Made by a program: the position numbers and the translations under genes. Of a stretch of 10,500 nt of DNA, positions 1 through 6,878 are shown one piece after another; positions within the stretch are counted from its first letter, which is position 1, and the number at the start of each line of letters is the position of its first letter. This DNA is from an uncultured bacterium (GTDB lineage: Bacteria > Planctomycetota > Phycisphaerae > Phycisphaerales > UBA1924), in the NCBI GenBank assembly GCA_938003595.1, contig CALKYH010000020.1, positions 1 to 10,500 of the forward strand, given 5' to 3'. The notes under the pieces were generated by a model. The model saw only the letters and a program-made list of their open reading frames with translations, was not told the DNA's origin and made no database searches.

Positions 1-2
1 GT

Positions 3-857
3 CGCGGCGCCGCGTCCGTGATCTATCTCGTGCAGGACCCCAAGAGCAAGCAGATCTGGGCGCTCAAGCATGTCCAGCGCGAGACCGCCAAGGACCAGCG
101 CTTCATCGACCAGGCCGAGCAGGAGGCCATGGTCGGCGCCAAGCTGAACCACCCCGCGCTCCGCCATATTGAGCGCTCCATCAAGAACCGCTCCCTCATG
201 ACCGTGAAGGAATTGTTCCTGGTCATGGAGTATGTGGACGGGATCAGCCTCGAGAACCATCGCCCCAGGACGCTGCTGCAGTCGATCGATGTGTTTCGGC
301 AGGTCGCCAGAGGGCTGGCGCACATGCACGCCAAGGGCTTCGTCCACGCGGACATGAAGCCCCACAACATCGTGCTGCGCGAAGACGGATCGGTGAAGGT
401 CATCGACCTGGGCCAGTCCTGCGCCGTCGGCACGGTCAAGCCGCGCATCCAGGGCACGCCCGACTACATCGCTCCGGAGCAGGTGCACCTGCGCCCGATC
501 ACGCCCAAGACCGACACCTACAACCTCGGCGCGACCATGTACTGGACGCTCACCGGGACGCACATCCCCACGGCGCTGCCCAAGCACGACTCGCTCGTCG
601 GCAGTCTCGACGACCACCTCATCGAGAGGCCCAAGCCCATCCGCGAACTCCGGCCCGACCTGCCCGAGATGCTCGCCGAGCTCATCATGCAGTCTGTCGA
701 GGTCGACTCGGATCGTCGCCCGGCCAGCATGGACCAGGTCGCCGACCGGCTCGACCTGATCTACGCCAAGCTCAAGGCCTCGCTGAACAAGCCCTCGGGC
801 GACGACGCCGCGGCCTCCGCGCCGGACGGGGGCGCCAGGTCCGAGGGCACGAAGTGA
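3..857 (+). CDS. Hanks-type Ser/Thr protein kinase, 5' end outside the window
   Basis: Transfers phosphate from ATP to Ser/Thr residues of unknown partner proteins. The frame is open to the window edge. Codons 3-17 read R-G-A-A-S and run into V-I-Y, which is the second half of the glycine-rich loop GxGxxSxVY, so the true start lies upstream and the GTG at 18 is an internal Val. Counting that Val as residue 1, the ATP-binding Lys is K17 (ALKHV), the alpha-C Glu is probably E36, the catalytic loop is HADMKPHN (D112, K114, N117), the metal-binding motif is DLG (130-132) in place of DFG, and the activation segment ends in GTPDYIAPE (146-154). HAD in place of HRD makes it a non-RD kinase, probably not activated by loop phosphorylation. 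All catalytic residues are present, so it should be active. After the kinase domain come about 20 low-complexity residues; no membrane segment or sensor domain is visible. A metallophosphoesterase gene follows 26 nt downstream, probably in the same operon. Confidence 0.93.
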   Translation, partial: RGAASVIYLVQDPKSKQIWALKHVQRETAKDQRFIDQAEQEAMVGAKLNHPALRHIERSIKNRSLMTVKELFLVMEYVDGISLENHRPRTLLQSIDVFRQVARGLAHMHAKGFVHADMKPHNIVLREDGSVKVIDLGQSCAVGTVKPRIQGTPDYIAPEQVHLRPITPKTDTYNLGATMYWTLTGTHIPTALPKHDSLVGSLDDHLIERPKPIRELRPDLPEMLAELIMQSVEVDSDRRPASMDQVADRLDLIYAKLKASLNKPSGDDAAASAPDGGARSEGTK

Positions 858-883
858 CCACCACGCTGGAGCGAAGGCCCTAG

Positions 884-1810
884 ATGCCCGGCGCCGCCGA
901 CTGGCTCGCCGGCCTCGACCTGCGCTCGCCCGCCGCCGTCGTGCGCCTCTTCGATGATGCGACCGCCGCCAACCGCCAAGCCCGCTGCCGGCGCGGCGCA
1001 ATCGACCTGATCGAGCCCGAGGGCGAGCTCATCGCCACCGGCGACCTGCACGACAACCCCGCCCACCTGCTCGCGGCGCTGCAACTCGCCGATCTCGAGG
1101 GCGCCGGCAAGGGCCCGCGACACATCACGCTGCACGAGGTCATCCACGGCGGCCGGTCCATGATGGACATGGACATGAGCCACCGCGCCCTGGCCCGCGT
1201 CGCGGCGCTCAAGGCCCGGCATCCCGAGCATGTCCACACGCTGCTGGCCAACCACGAACTCTCGCAGATCGTCGGTCTGGGCGTCATCAAGGACGGCGTC
1301 CGCATGACCGAGGCGTTCAACGACGGCGTGCGCTATGTCTTCGCCGACGAGTCCACCGCCGTGCTCGAGGCGATCGCGAGGTTCATCCGCTCCATGCCGC
1401 TGGCGCTGATCAGCGGGCGCGGGACAGAGCGCGGCGTGCTCTGCGCGCACAGCGTTCCCGGTCCCGATCTGATCGACCGTTTCGACGAGGGCGTGCTCGA
1501 CCGCGATCTGACGGAGGAGGACCTGCAGCCCCGTCGGGGCTCGGCGCACATCATGGTCTGGGGCCGCTCGCACACGCCCGCGCTGCTGGACCATCTCGCC
1601 GAGCGTTGGGGCGCGCCGCTGTTTGTCCTTGGACACGAGAAGGCGCCGGAGGGCTGGATGACCGTGCCCGACCGCGCCGTGGTGCTCAACAGCGACCACG
1701 AGAAGGGCGCCGTGCTGCGGATCGATCTGGCCGCGCCGCCCCCGATCCCGCTGGCGCTGGACGAGCCGCCGCCGGGCCTGATCCGGCTGACGGGCGACAG
1801 CGCCGGCTGA
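884..1810 (+). CDS. Calcineurin-like (PPP-type) metallophosphoesterase, divergent
   Basis: A 308-residue predicted cytoplasmic phosphoesterase with no signal peptide or membrane segment. The ordered motifs of the two-metal PPP fold can be followed: GDLHDN (53-58; usually GDxHG), LHEVIHGG (83-90, where LGDxVDRG is expected), LLANHE (120-125; usually RGNHE), CAHSVPG (187-193; usually HGG), VWGRSHTP (225-232) and VLGHEKAP (248-255; usually GHT). In the second motif the metal-bridging Asp aligns with E85 and the DRG with H-G-G, so the metal site is unusual but not obviously dead. The start at ATG 884 is supported by GAAGG at 873-877, 6 nt upstream. It lies 26 nt after the kinase gene, so it may reverse that kinase's phosphorylations, but this is inferred only from position. 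A nucleotide or other small phosphoester substrate is equally possible. Family assignment is fairly sure; substrate is unknown. Confidence 0.8.
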   Translation: MPGAADWLAGLDLRSPAAVVRLFDDATAANRQARCRRGAIDLIEPEGELIATGDLHDNPAHLLAALQLADLEGAGKGPRHITLHEVIHGGRSMMDMDMSHRALARVAALKARHPEHVHTLLANHELSQIVGLGVIKDGVRMTEAFNDGVRYVFADESTAVLEAIARFIRSMPLALISGRGTERGVLCAHSVPGPDLIDRFDEGVLDRDLTEEDLQPRRGSAHIMVWGRSHTPALLDHLAERWGAPLFVLGHEKAPEGWMTVPDRAVVLNSDHEKGAVLRIDLAAPPPIPLALDEPPPGLIRLTGDSAG

Positions 1811-1817
1811 AATCGTC

Positions 1818-1844
1818 AAAAAACGCTGCGACGCAAGTTTTTTT
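1818..1844 (+). terminator. A-tract/T-tract hairpin, possible terminator of the kinase-phosphoesterase operon
   Basis: AAAAAAC (1818-1824) can pair with GTTTTTT (1837-1843) around a 12-nt loop, starting 8 nt after the phosphoesterase stop codon and ending in a run of seven T. The GC core is weak, so it is not a classical intrinsic terminator. Position, and the fact that it is an A/T island in very GC-rich DNA, are the main support. Confidence 0.3.
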
Positions 1845-1848
1845 GCAG

Positions 1849-1898
1849 CACACAAAACCGCGACAAGGCGCCGCCGCAACACACAAAACCGCGACAAG
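1849..1898. repeat. Two 19-bp direct repeats, 31-bp period
   Basis: The 19-mer CACACAAAACCGCGACAAG occurs exactly at 1849-1867 and again at 1880-1898. The start-to-start distance is 31 bp, close to three turns of the DNA helix, so both copies would face the same side. The core CAAAACC reappears inverted as GGTTTTG at 1951-1957. The repeats lie in the gap between the phosphoesterase and luxR-type genes, about 150 bp before the proposed luxR promoter. They could be binding sites for a regulator or leftovers of a local duplication. No protein is identified. Confidence 0.7.
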
Positions 1899-2049
1899 CC
1901 CCCGGAATCCGGGTCGGCCGTCGCTGCGCTGATCGTGCGCCGAGTCCCGGGGTTTTGCCCCCGATCGTGAGGTCCGCACGGCGTGCGCCCTGACACACAG
2001 AATTGAGGCGCACCGAAGCGCAGGCCCTTGCGCCGACTCGACTTGGGTA
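1899..2049. other. Non-coding spacer upstream of the luxR-type gene
   Basis: No convincing gene is seen here. The stretch holds two short GC hairpins: CCCGG/CCGGG (1901-1913, 3-nt loop) and CGGGG/CCCCG (1948-1963). GATCGTG occurs twice, at 1931 and 1963. The open frame of the regulator extends upstream to a TTG at 2028, but this precedes the proposed promoter and has no good ribosome binding site. Confidence 0.5.
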
Positions 2050-2079
2050 TTGCAAACGCGCCCCGCGTCGTGACATATT
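2050..2079 (+). promoter_or_regulatory. Sigma70-like promoter of the luxR-type gene
   Basis: TTGCAA (2050-2055) and CATATT (2074-2079) are 18 bp apart, and each matches its consensus hexamer at four of six positions. Transcription would start near 2086, giving a leader of about 30 nt that consists almost entirely of the hairpin at 2091-2113. Confidence 0.45.
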
Positions 2080-2090
2080 CCCCTCTTGAG

Positions 2091-2113
2091 CGGGCCTCTG
2101 CCGTGGAGGCCCG
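2091..2113 (+). promoter_or_regulatory. Hairpin covering the ribosome binding site of the luxR-type gene
   Basis: CGGGCCTC (2091-2098) and GAGGCCCG (2106-2113) form a perfect 8-bp stem with a 7-nt loop. The Shine-Dalgarno sequence GGAGG (2105-2109) lies almost wholly in the 3' arm, and the start codon ATG (2115) is 1 nt beyond the stem. In the mRNA the site would be hidden unless the stem is opened, so translation may be kept low or controlled by temperature, protein or ligand. Confidence 0.55.
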
Positions 2114-2114
2114 C

Positions 2115-3143
2115 ATGCAAATCGAATCGCGCTTGGCGCTTATGTACGCGGACGCCCGGACCATGACGGAAGTGTTCGGACCCACACGGGCCCTGGTGGG
2201 TTCGCGCGAGGACCCCGTCTGCTGCGCCGCCGCGACGGCCCTGCTGCTGGCCCGTTGCGACCAATGCGTGCCTCAGGATTGGCTCGCGTGCGCCTGCTCC
2301 ACCCTCTCGACGCTGACGCCGACCGAGACGCTCGTCGGCGCGATGCTGGCCGAGCCCGCCCCGGCGCCCACCTACTGGAAGTCCGTCGCGTGCGCCGTCG
2401 GCGGCCGCTACGGGCAGAAGCTGCTCGACGCGGTCCTCGCCGAACTGCGAGCGGGCATGCCGTCCGACGATCTGGCCGAATCACTCGGACACCGCTCCAT
2501 GTGGCCCCGTGCGGCGTGCGTGCGTCGAGCGGACCTGGTCACGGGCGAGGAGTGGGCGACGAGTCAATACAGGGCCTGGCGGCGCGGCCTGGGGCTCGGC
2601 GAGTTCGTGCGCGTGGTGGCGCCGATGGAGGACCACCTCGGCCGGCCCCGCACGCTGATTGTGCAGTTCGACGGCGTCGGGCATGAGTGGTCGCCGGACG
2701 AGGCGTTCGTCCGCATGGCCGGCGCCGCGGGCGCGTGCCTGTGGGCGGCGTTCCGGGAGCGTTTCGTCGCGCCGATGGAGCGATCGGAGCAGGCCATGGC
2801 GCTGCTCAAGCCGCTGCGGCGGAAGATCGCGCAGCTGATCGTCGCCGGCAAGTCGGAGTCGCAGATCGGCGCGATCGTCGATCGCAGCCCGCACACCATC
2901 CGGGATCATGTCAAGGCGATGTACAGCCTCTTCGAGGTCTCCACGCGCCACGAGCTGATCGCGCGGCTCAGCGGCGTGCGCCGGCCGAGCCTCTCCCCGG
3001 GCCTGCCGGATTCGCCGCTGGTGCGTGAGGAGCCGACGCTCGCGCCGGGCGCCGAACTCAAGCCGGCCTCGCGTCGCCCGAGCGTCAGCCGCGCCCGCAT
3101 CGCTGCGGATGCAGGCGAGAATCGCCGCAACACATCGAACTAA
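2115..3143 (+). CDS. LuxR-type transcriptional regulator
   Basis: A 342-residue DNA-binding regulator. The C-terminal LuxR/GerE helix-turn-helix is at about 230-287 and contains QLIVAGKSESQIGAIV, then the recognition-helix region RSPHTIRDHVKAMY and VSTRHELIARL. It is followed by about 55 Pro/Arg/Ser-rich residues with no visible fold. The N-terminal 200 residues include a stretch (about 149-222) resembling the GAF/PAS-like sensor half of orphan LuxR proteins; no phosphoacceptor receiver domain is seen, so it is not a classical response regulator. In the first helix the usual PRERE reads PLRRK: both conserved Glu are replaced by basic residues. ATG 2115 was chosen because GGAGG lies 5 nt upstream and the promoter is at 2050-2079; a TTG at 2028 would add 29 residues. 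Target genes are unknown; the zinc-ribbon gene follows after 87 bp. Confidence 0.85.
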   Translation: MQIESRLALMYADARTMTEVFGPTRALVGSREDPVCCAAATALLLARCDQCVPQDWLACACSTLSTLTPTETLVGAMLAEPAPAPTYWKSVACAVGGRYGQKLLDAVLAELRAGMPSDDLAESLGHRSMWPRAACVRRADLVTGEEWATSQYRAWRRGLGLGEFVRVVAPMEDHLGRPRTLIVQFDGVGHEWSPDEAFVRMAGAAGACLWAAFRERFVAPMERSEQAMALLKPLRRKIAQLIVAGKSESQIGAIVDRSPHTIRDHVKAMYSLFEVSTRHELIARLSGVRRPSLSPGLPDSPLVREEPTLAPGAELKPASRRPSVSRARIAADAGENRRNTSN

Positions 3144-3218
3144 GCGGCGCCCGCTCGCCCCCCAACCTGCGGCCGGCCGTCCAGTCGTCCCGGAAACCTC
3201 AGGGGCTCCCGCCGCGGA

Positions 3219-3224
3219 TATTCT
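3219..3224 (+). promoter_or_regulatory. Possible -10 element of a leaderless transcript
   Basis: TATTCT ends 6 nt before the GTG start codon at 3231, so transcription would begin at or next to that codon. There is no Shine-Dalgarno sequence and no clear -35 hexamer. Four of six positions match TATAAT. Confidence 0.3.
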
Positions 3225-3230
3225 GGGCGC

Positions 3231-4250
3231 GTGGGCGACCGAGGCGCCGAGCCCGTGTCGGACAACCCGCCGGGGATCCTCCCGGCGGCGTCGTGCCCGC
3301 GCTGCGGGTACGACCTCGAGGGGATCCGCGCGACCTGGAAGGACTCGTGCCCGCTCGGCGGGGTGTGCAGCGAGTGCGGGTATGAGTTCGAGTGGGCGAA
3401 CCTGCTCCGCAAAGACCGGCAGGAAGTCCGCTGGCTCTACGACAACGCGCGCCGCTGGTGGAGCTTCCGGCGCGCGGTCCAGACGCTGGTCATGACGATC
3501 TGGCCCATGGCGTTCTGGAAGCGCGTGCCCCTGCATACGCGCCTGTCGCCGGTGCGCTGGGTCCTGTGGCCGCTCGTGCTGCTCGTGCCGCTGCATCTGG
3601 CCTGTCTGCTGTTCACGACCTGCTTCTTTGTCACGATGCGCCGGCTCTACGGCAGGTGGCCGGGCGGGCGGCCGCGATCCATCGACCTCCGTTACGCCTG
3701 GGAGAGCTACTCCGATCTGCTCCCTATCGCCGGGTGGCGATTCGCGCGTGGCGTCGGCGCCTGGGAACCCAGCCTCTATGCGTACACGCAGGCGAGCGTG
3801 GCGGCCTTCAACCTCTTGACGTTGGTGATCTGCCTGATCGGCGCCTCTCACTGGTCCTCCGCGAAGGTTCGGAGGCTGCACTTCGTGCGCGCCGCGGCGT
3901 ACGGAATGGCGCCGATCATCCTGCTCTTCGTGATCGTCGCAGTGGAGTGGATCTGGAGGCATGTGCCGACGGCGGTCTGGATGTCCGGGGGTCGGTCCTC
4001 CTGGCGAGGATTCGGCTTCCCAGTGGCTCCGCCCAGCTGGCTCTCGGCGATCGCCAATGGCCCGGCCACTCCGCTGGATGAGCTGGCCGCCTGGGTCTGG
4101 CTGCTCGTCTGGTGGTGGGCTGCGCTGCGGATCGGACTCCGAGTGCGGCAGGTCGCGTTGCTGTGGATCGCCGCGGTAGTCGCCGGATCACTCGCCATGC
4201 TCGCGGTCATGGCGGCGGGCGATGTCGCCCGCATGCTCTGGACCCTCTGA
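3231..4250 (+). CDS. Zinc-ribbon multi-pass membrane protein, function unknown
   Basis: A 339-residue protein with an N-terminal zinc ribbon followed by a membrane domain. The ribbon is SCPRCGYDLEG...CPLGGVCSECGYEFEW, with C22/C25 and C46/C49 as likely ligands and C40 as a spare. A Trp/Arg-rich amphipathic stretch (65-85) follows. Hydrophobic segments lie near 84-97, 108-135, 188-206, 222-242, 286-300 and 307-329, so about five or six membrane passes are likely, with the ribbon probably cytoplasmic. Zinc ribbons opening with CPxCGYDL are common at the start of uncharacterised planctomycete membrane proteins; no function is known to me. GTG 3231 is taken as start because of the -10-like element just upstream; GTG 3255 is an alternative that keeps the ribbon. 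glyA begins 32 nt after the stop but seems to have its own promoter. The frame is well supported; function is open. Confidence 0.75.
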   Translation: MGDRGAEPVSDNPPGILPAASCPRCGYDLEGIRATWKDSCPLGGVCSECGYEFEWANLLRKDRQEVRWLYDNARRWWSFRRAVQTLVMTIWPMAFWKRVPLHTRLSPVRWVLWPLVLLVPLHLACLLFTTCFFVTMRRLYGRWPGGRPRSIDLRYAWESYSDLLPIAGWRFARGVGAWEPSLYAYTQASVAAFNLLTLVICLIGASHWSSAKVRRLHFVRAAAYGMAPIILLFVIVAVEWIWRHVPTAVWMSGGRSSWRGFGFPVAPPSWLSAIANGPATPLDELAAWVWLLVWWWAALRIGLRVRQVALLWIAAVVAGSLAMLAVMAAGDVARMLWTL

Positions 4251-4269
4251 CGCCCCCGCCCCGCCGCCG

Positions 4270-4275
4270 TACCAT
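4270..4275 (+). promoter_or_regulatory. Possible -10 element in front of glyA
   Basis: TACCAT ends 7 nt before the glyA ATG (4283), inside an otherwise C-rich gap. There is no Shine-Dalgarno sequence, which fits a leaderless or nearly leaderless glyA transcript. The hexamer is weak on its own. Confidence 0.25.
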
Positions 4276-4282
4276 TGCCCCC

Positions 4283-5596
<1,314 letters not shown>

Positions 5597-5602
5597 AGTT
5601 GG

Positions 5603-5810
5603 CGCGCCGCCGAGACCGCTGCGCGCGGAGCCCTGGAAGAAGCGGGCGCCATCCGCACGATCGAAGAGCCAGACGTCGATGCTTTCACCGACACCGACAG
5701 CGACGACGAGGGTGGATGGCCCTTTGGCGAAGCGGTCGCCTCGCTGGGAACACGCGGCCTAAGCCCGCCTCATCGAGAAGCTCGGCGCCCGTGCGAGGGG
5801 TACACCCTAG
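5603..5810 (+). pseudogene. Decayed NUDIX hydrolase, paralogue of the gene at 6879-7307
   Basis: Begins about 7 nt after the glyA stop. Codons from 5606 read A-A-E-T-A-A-R-G-A-L-E-E-A-G-A-I, a NUDIX box, and continue to F-T-D at 5684-5692; about 18 of 31 residues match the intact gene. The N-terminal ~50 codons are missing. A further ~75-80 nt are deleted between the FTD region and GGTGGATGG (5710-5718, matching the RWM of the intact protein). After a frame change the C-terminus is recognisable as EHAA-stop-ARLIEKLGAR (5749-5793) against KHGLAGLLEKLSER in the intact copy. The end CCCTAGACCTC (5805-5815) is identical to 7302-7312, including the stop codon. The catalytic box is broken (REA has become RGA), with frameshift and stop, so no active enzyme can result. 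Confidence 0.8.
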
Positions 5811-6016
5811 ACCTCTGTTCCGCCCCGACCCGGCGAGGCCATCCGGCGTCATCACTATTGCACTCCCCGGGCGGAGGGGGTAGGTTTCCCGCATACCGGC
5901 CCGCACAGCCGTCTCGGAGTCAAGCACGTCCGCCCCTGCTGATTGATCTGCGACAAGTGTCGCCGGTCTTGCGTTCAGTGCGCGGTGGACCGCTCATTTT
6001 GGCGAGGAGTCTGTTC
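5811..6016. other. Leader region of the PEP-CTERM-like gene
   Basis: No gene is seen. The open frame of the downstream gene extends back into this stretch, but its first 53 codons look like spacer, and the signal peptide and ribosome binding site place the start at 6017. The most notable element is the perfect dyad at 5950-5963. Promoter hexamers are not clear; a weak pair TTGCAC (5858-5863) and TAGGTT (5881-5886) is spaced by 17 bp but matches consensus at only three of six positions each. Confidence 0.4.
5950..5963. promoter_or_regulatory. Perfect dyad, possible operator
   Basis: GCGACA-AG-TGTCGC is a perfect inverted repeat with a 2-bp centre, 53 bp before the start codon at 6017. The 2-nt gap is too short for an RNA loop, so a DNA site for a dimeric repressor or activator is more likely. 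The first arm plus centre, GCGACAAG, is shared with the repeats at 1849-1898, possibly by chance. Confidence 0.35.
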
Positions 6017-6667
6017 ATGTCGAGTTCCATCACCCGCACATCGGCCCTGGTCGTCGGCGCACTGTTCGCGTCCGGCGCCGCGCTCGCCGGCATCGCCGCC
6101 GAGAACAGCAGCACCGCCTTCATTGGCGGCGGTTCAATCGGGTTCGCGCCCGGCGGCGAGAGCAACACCAAGTTCGGACAGACGTTCCTCGCCGAGGAGA
6201 GCGGGAAACTGCAGAGCATCTTTGTGCGCGGCTTCTATCACAACATCACGCACAACACCCTGCAGCAGTCGCTCCGCATCGACATCTTCGCAGTGGACGC
6301 TGGAAACGGGCTTCCGTTCGGCCCGTCGCTGGGCGGATGGGACACGCCCGCCGCCGACATCCCCGAGGACAACACGAACGGCTATCTCTTCGTCCGCGGA
6401 GGGGCCCCCGTGCACATCGTCGCCGGCCAGCGCTACGCCTTCATCTTGGGCACCGCCATCCCCGCGCCAAACGAGGCCACGCCCTACTCCTTCGCGTTCA
6501 CCGACGACACCTACACCGGTGGGATCATGGTCTCATGGCACCAGGGCACTGGCCCCTTCCCGTGGTATACCTACGATCTCAGCTTTGAGGTCACCGTTCC
6601 CACCCCCGGCGCCGCGGCGTTCCTCGCCCTCGCCGGCCTCTCGACCCTGCGCCGCCGCTCCCGCTGA
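6017..6667 (+). CDS. Secreted protein with PEP-CTERM-like sorting tail
   Basis: A 216-residue exported protein of unknown role. A Sec signal peptide occupies residues 1-24 (hydrophobic ALVVGALFASGAALA, probable cleavage after ALA). The mature part is rich in Gly, Thr and aromatic residues, with beta-strand-like segments such as SLRIDIFAVD (85-94) and YAFILGTAIP (140-149), resembling the jelly-roll-like domain of many planctomycete PEP-CTERM proteins. The C-terminus has the three-part sorting signal: VPTPGA (194-199), a short hydrophobic stretch AAFLALAGLSTL (200-211) and a basic end RRRSR (212-216). In known systems an exosortase removes such a tail; none is encoded in the window. Start ATG 6017 is fixed by GAGGAG (6004-6009), 7 nt upstream, and by the signal peptide. 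It has its own leader and strong terminator, so it is monocistronic, and it sits between the two copies of the glyA-NUDIX duplication. Confidence 0.82.
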   Translation: MSSSITRTSALVVGALFASGAALAGIAAENSSTAFIGGGSIGFAPGGESNTKFGQTFLAEESGKLQSIFVRGFYHNITHNTLQQSLRIDIFAVDAGNGLPFGPSLGGWDTPAADIPEDNTNGYLFVRGGAPVHIVAGQRYAFILGTAIPAPNEATPYSFAFTDDTYTGGIMVSWHQGTGPFPWYTYDLSFEVTVPTPGAAAFLALAGLSTLRRRSR

Positions 6668-6698
6668 CGCGCTGACGGCTTCCGCCGCTTGAACTCCC

Positions 6699-6728
6699 AA
6701 CGCCCCGTCTTCCCCGACGGGGCGTTTT
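6699..6728 (+). terminator. Rho-independent terminator
   Basis: AACGCCCCGTC (6699-6709) and GACGGGGCGTT (6716-6726) form a perfect 11-bp stem with a 6-nt loop (TTCCCC), and the T-run TTTT is at 6725-6728. It lies 32 nt after the stop of the PEP-CTERM-like gene and is the strongest terminator in the window. Confidence 0.9.
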
Positions 6729-6763
6729 CACGCGCCGCCCGACCGACCATCCGTCCCTACACG

Positions 6764-6851
6764 CTGCGCCTTCCGCGCCGAAGTCCACGCCATCTGCGGC
6801 CACTTCCAGCTGCCCGGGCACGCCGCGCAGGCCTCTCACGCGGGCGCCTGA
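6764..6851 (+). pseudogene. Duplicated fragment of the glyA 3' end
   Basis: Positions 6772-6825 match 5523-5576 inside glyA at 50 of 54 bases by my alignment. In the glyA frame the fragment reads FRAEVHAICGHFQLPGHA and runs to TGA at 6849-6851; glyA reads VRAEVRAICGRFPLPGHA. Three of the four differences change an amino acid (R to H twice, P to Q), as expected without selection. The region has no start of its own, and the rest of SHMT is absent, so it is a remnant. It ends 27 nt before the intact NUDIX gene. Confidence 0.85.
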
Positions 6852-6878
6852 GCCCTTTTCCGTGTCGGCGAGCGGATC

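Noticed and set aside
1849..1957. CRISPR-like array from the 19-bp repeats
   Set aside because: There are only two copies, the spacing unit is 31 bp with a 12-bp gap, and no cas gene is near.
2028..2114. TTG start at 2028 for the LuxR-type regulator
   Set aside because: It lies upstream of the best promoter and lacks a ribosome binding site, whereas ATG 2115 has GGAGG at 5 nt.
761..2185. 474-codon open frame on the minus strand over the phosphoesterase gene
   Set aside because: It reads through the repeat-containing spacer and antisense to a gene with ordered metallophosphoesterase motifs. It has no motif of its own.
5816..6767. PEP-CTERM-like gene as part of a mobile element
   Set aside because: No transposase, terminal inverted repeats or target-site duplications could be seen at its borders. 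The flanking similarity comes from the glyA-NUDIX duplication.
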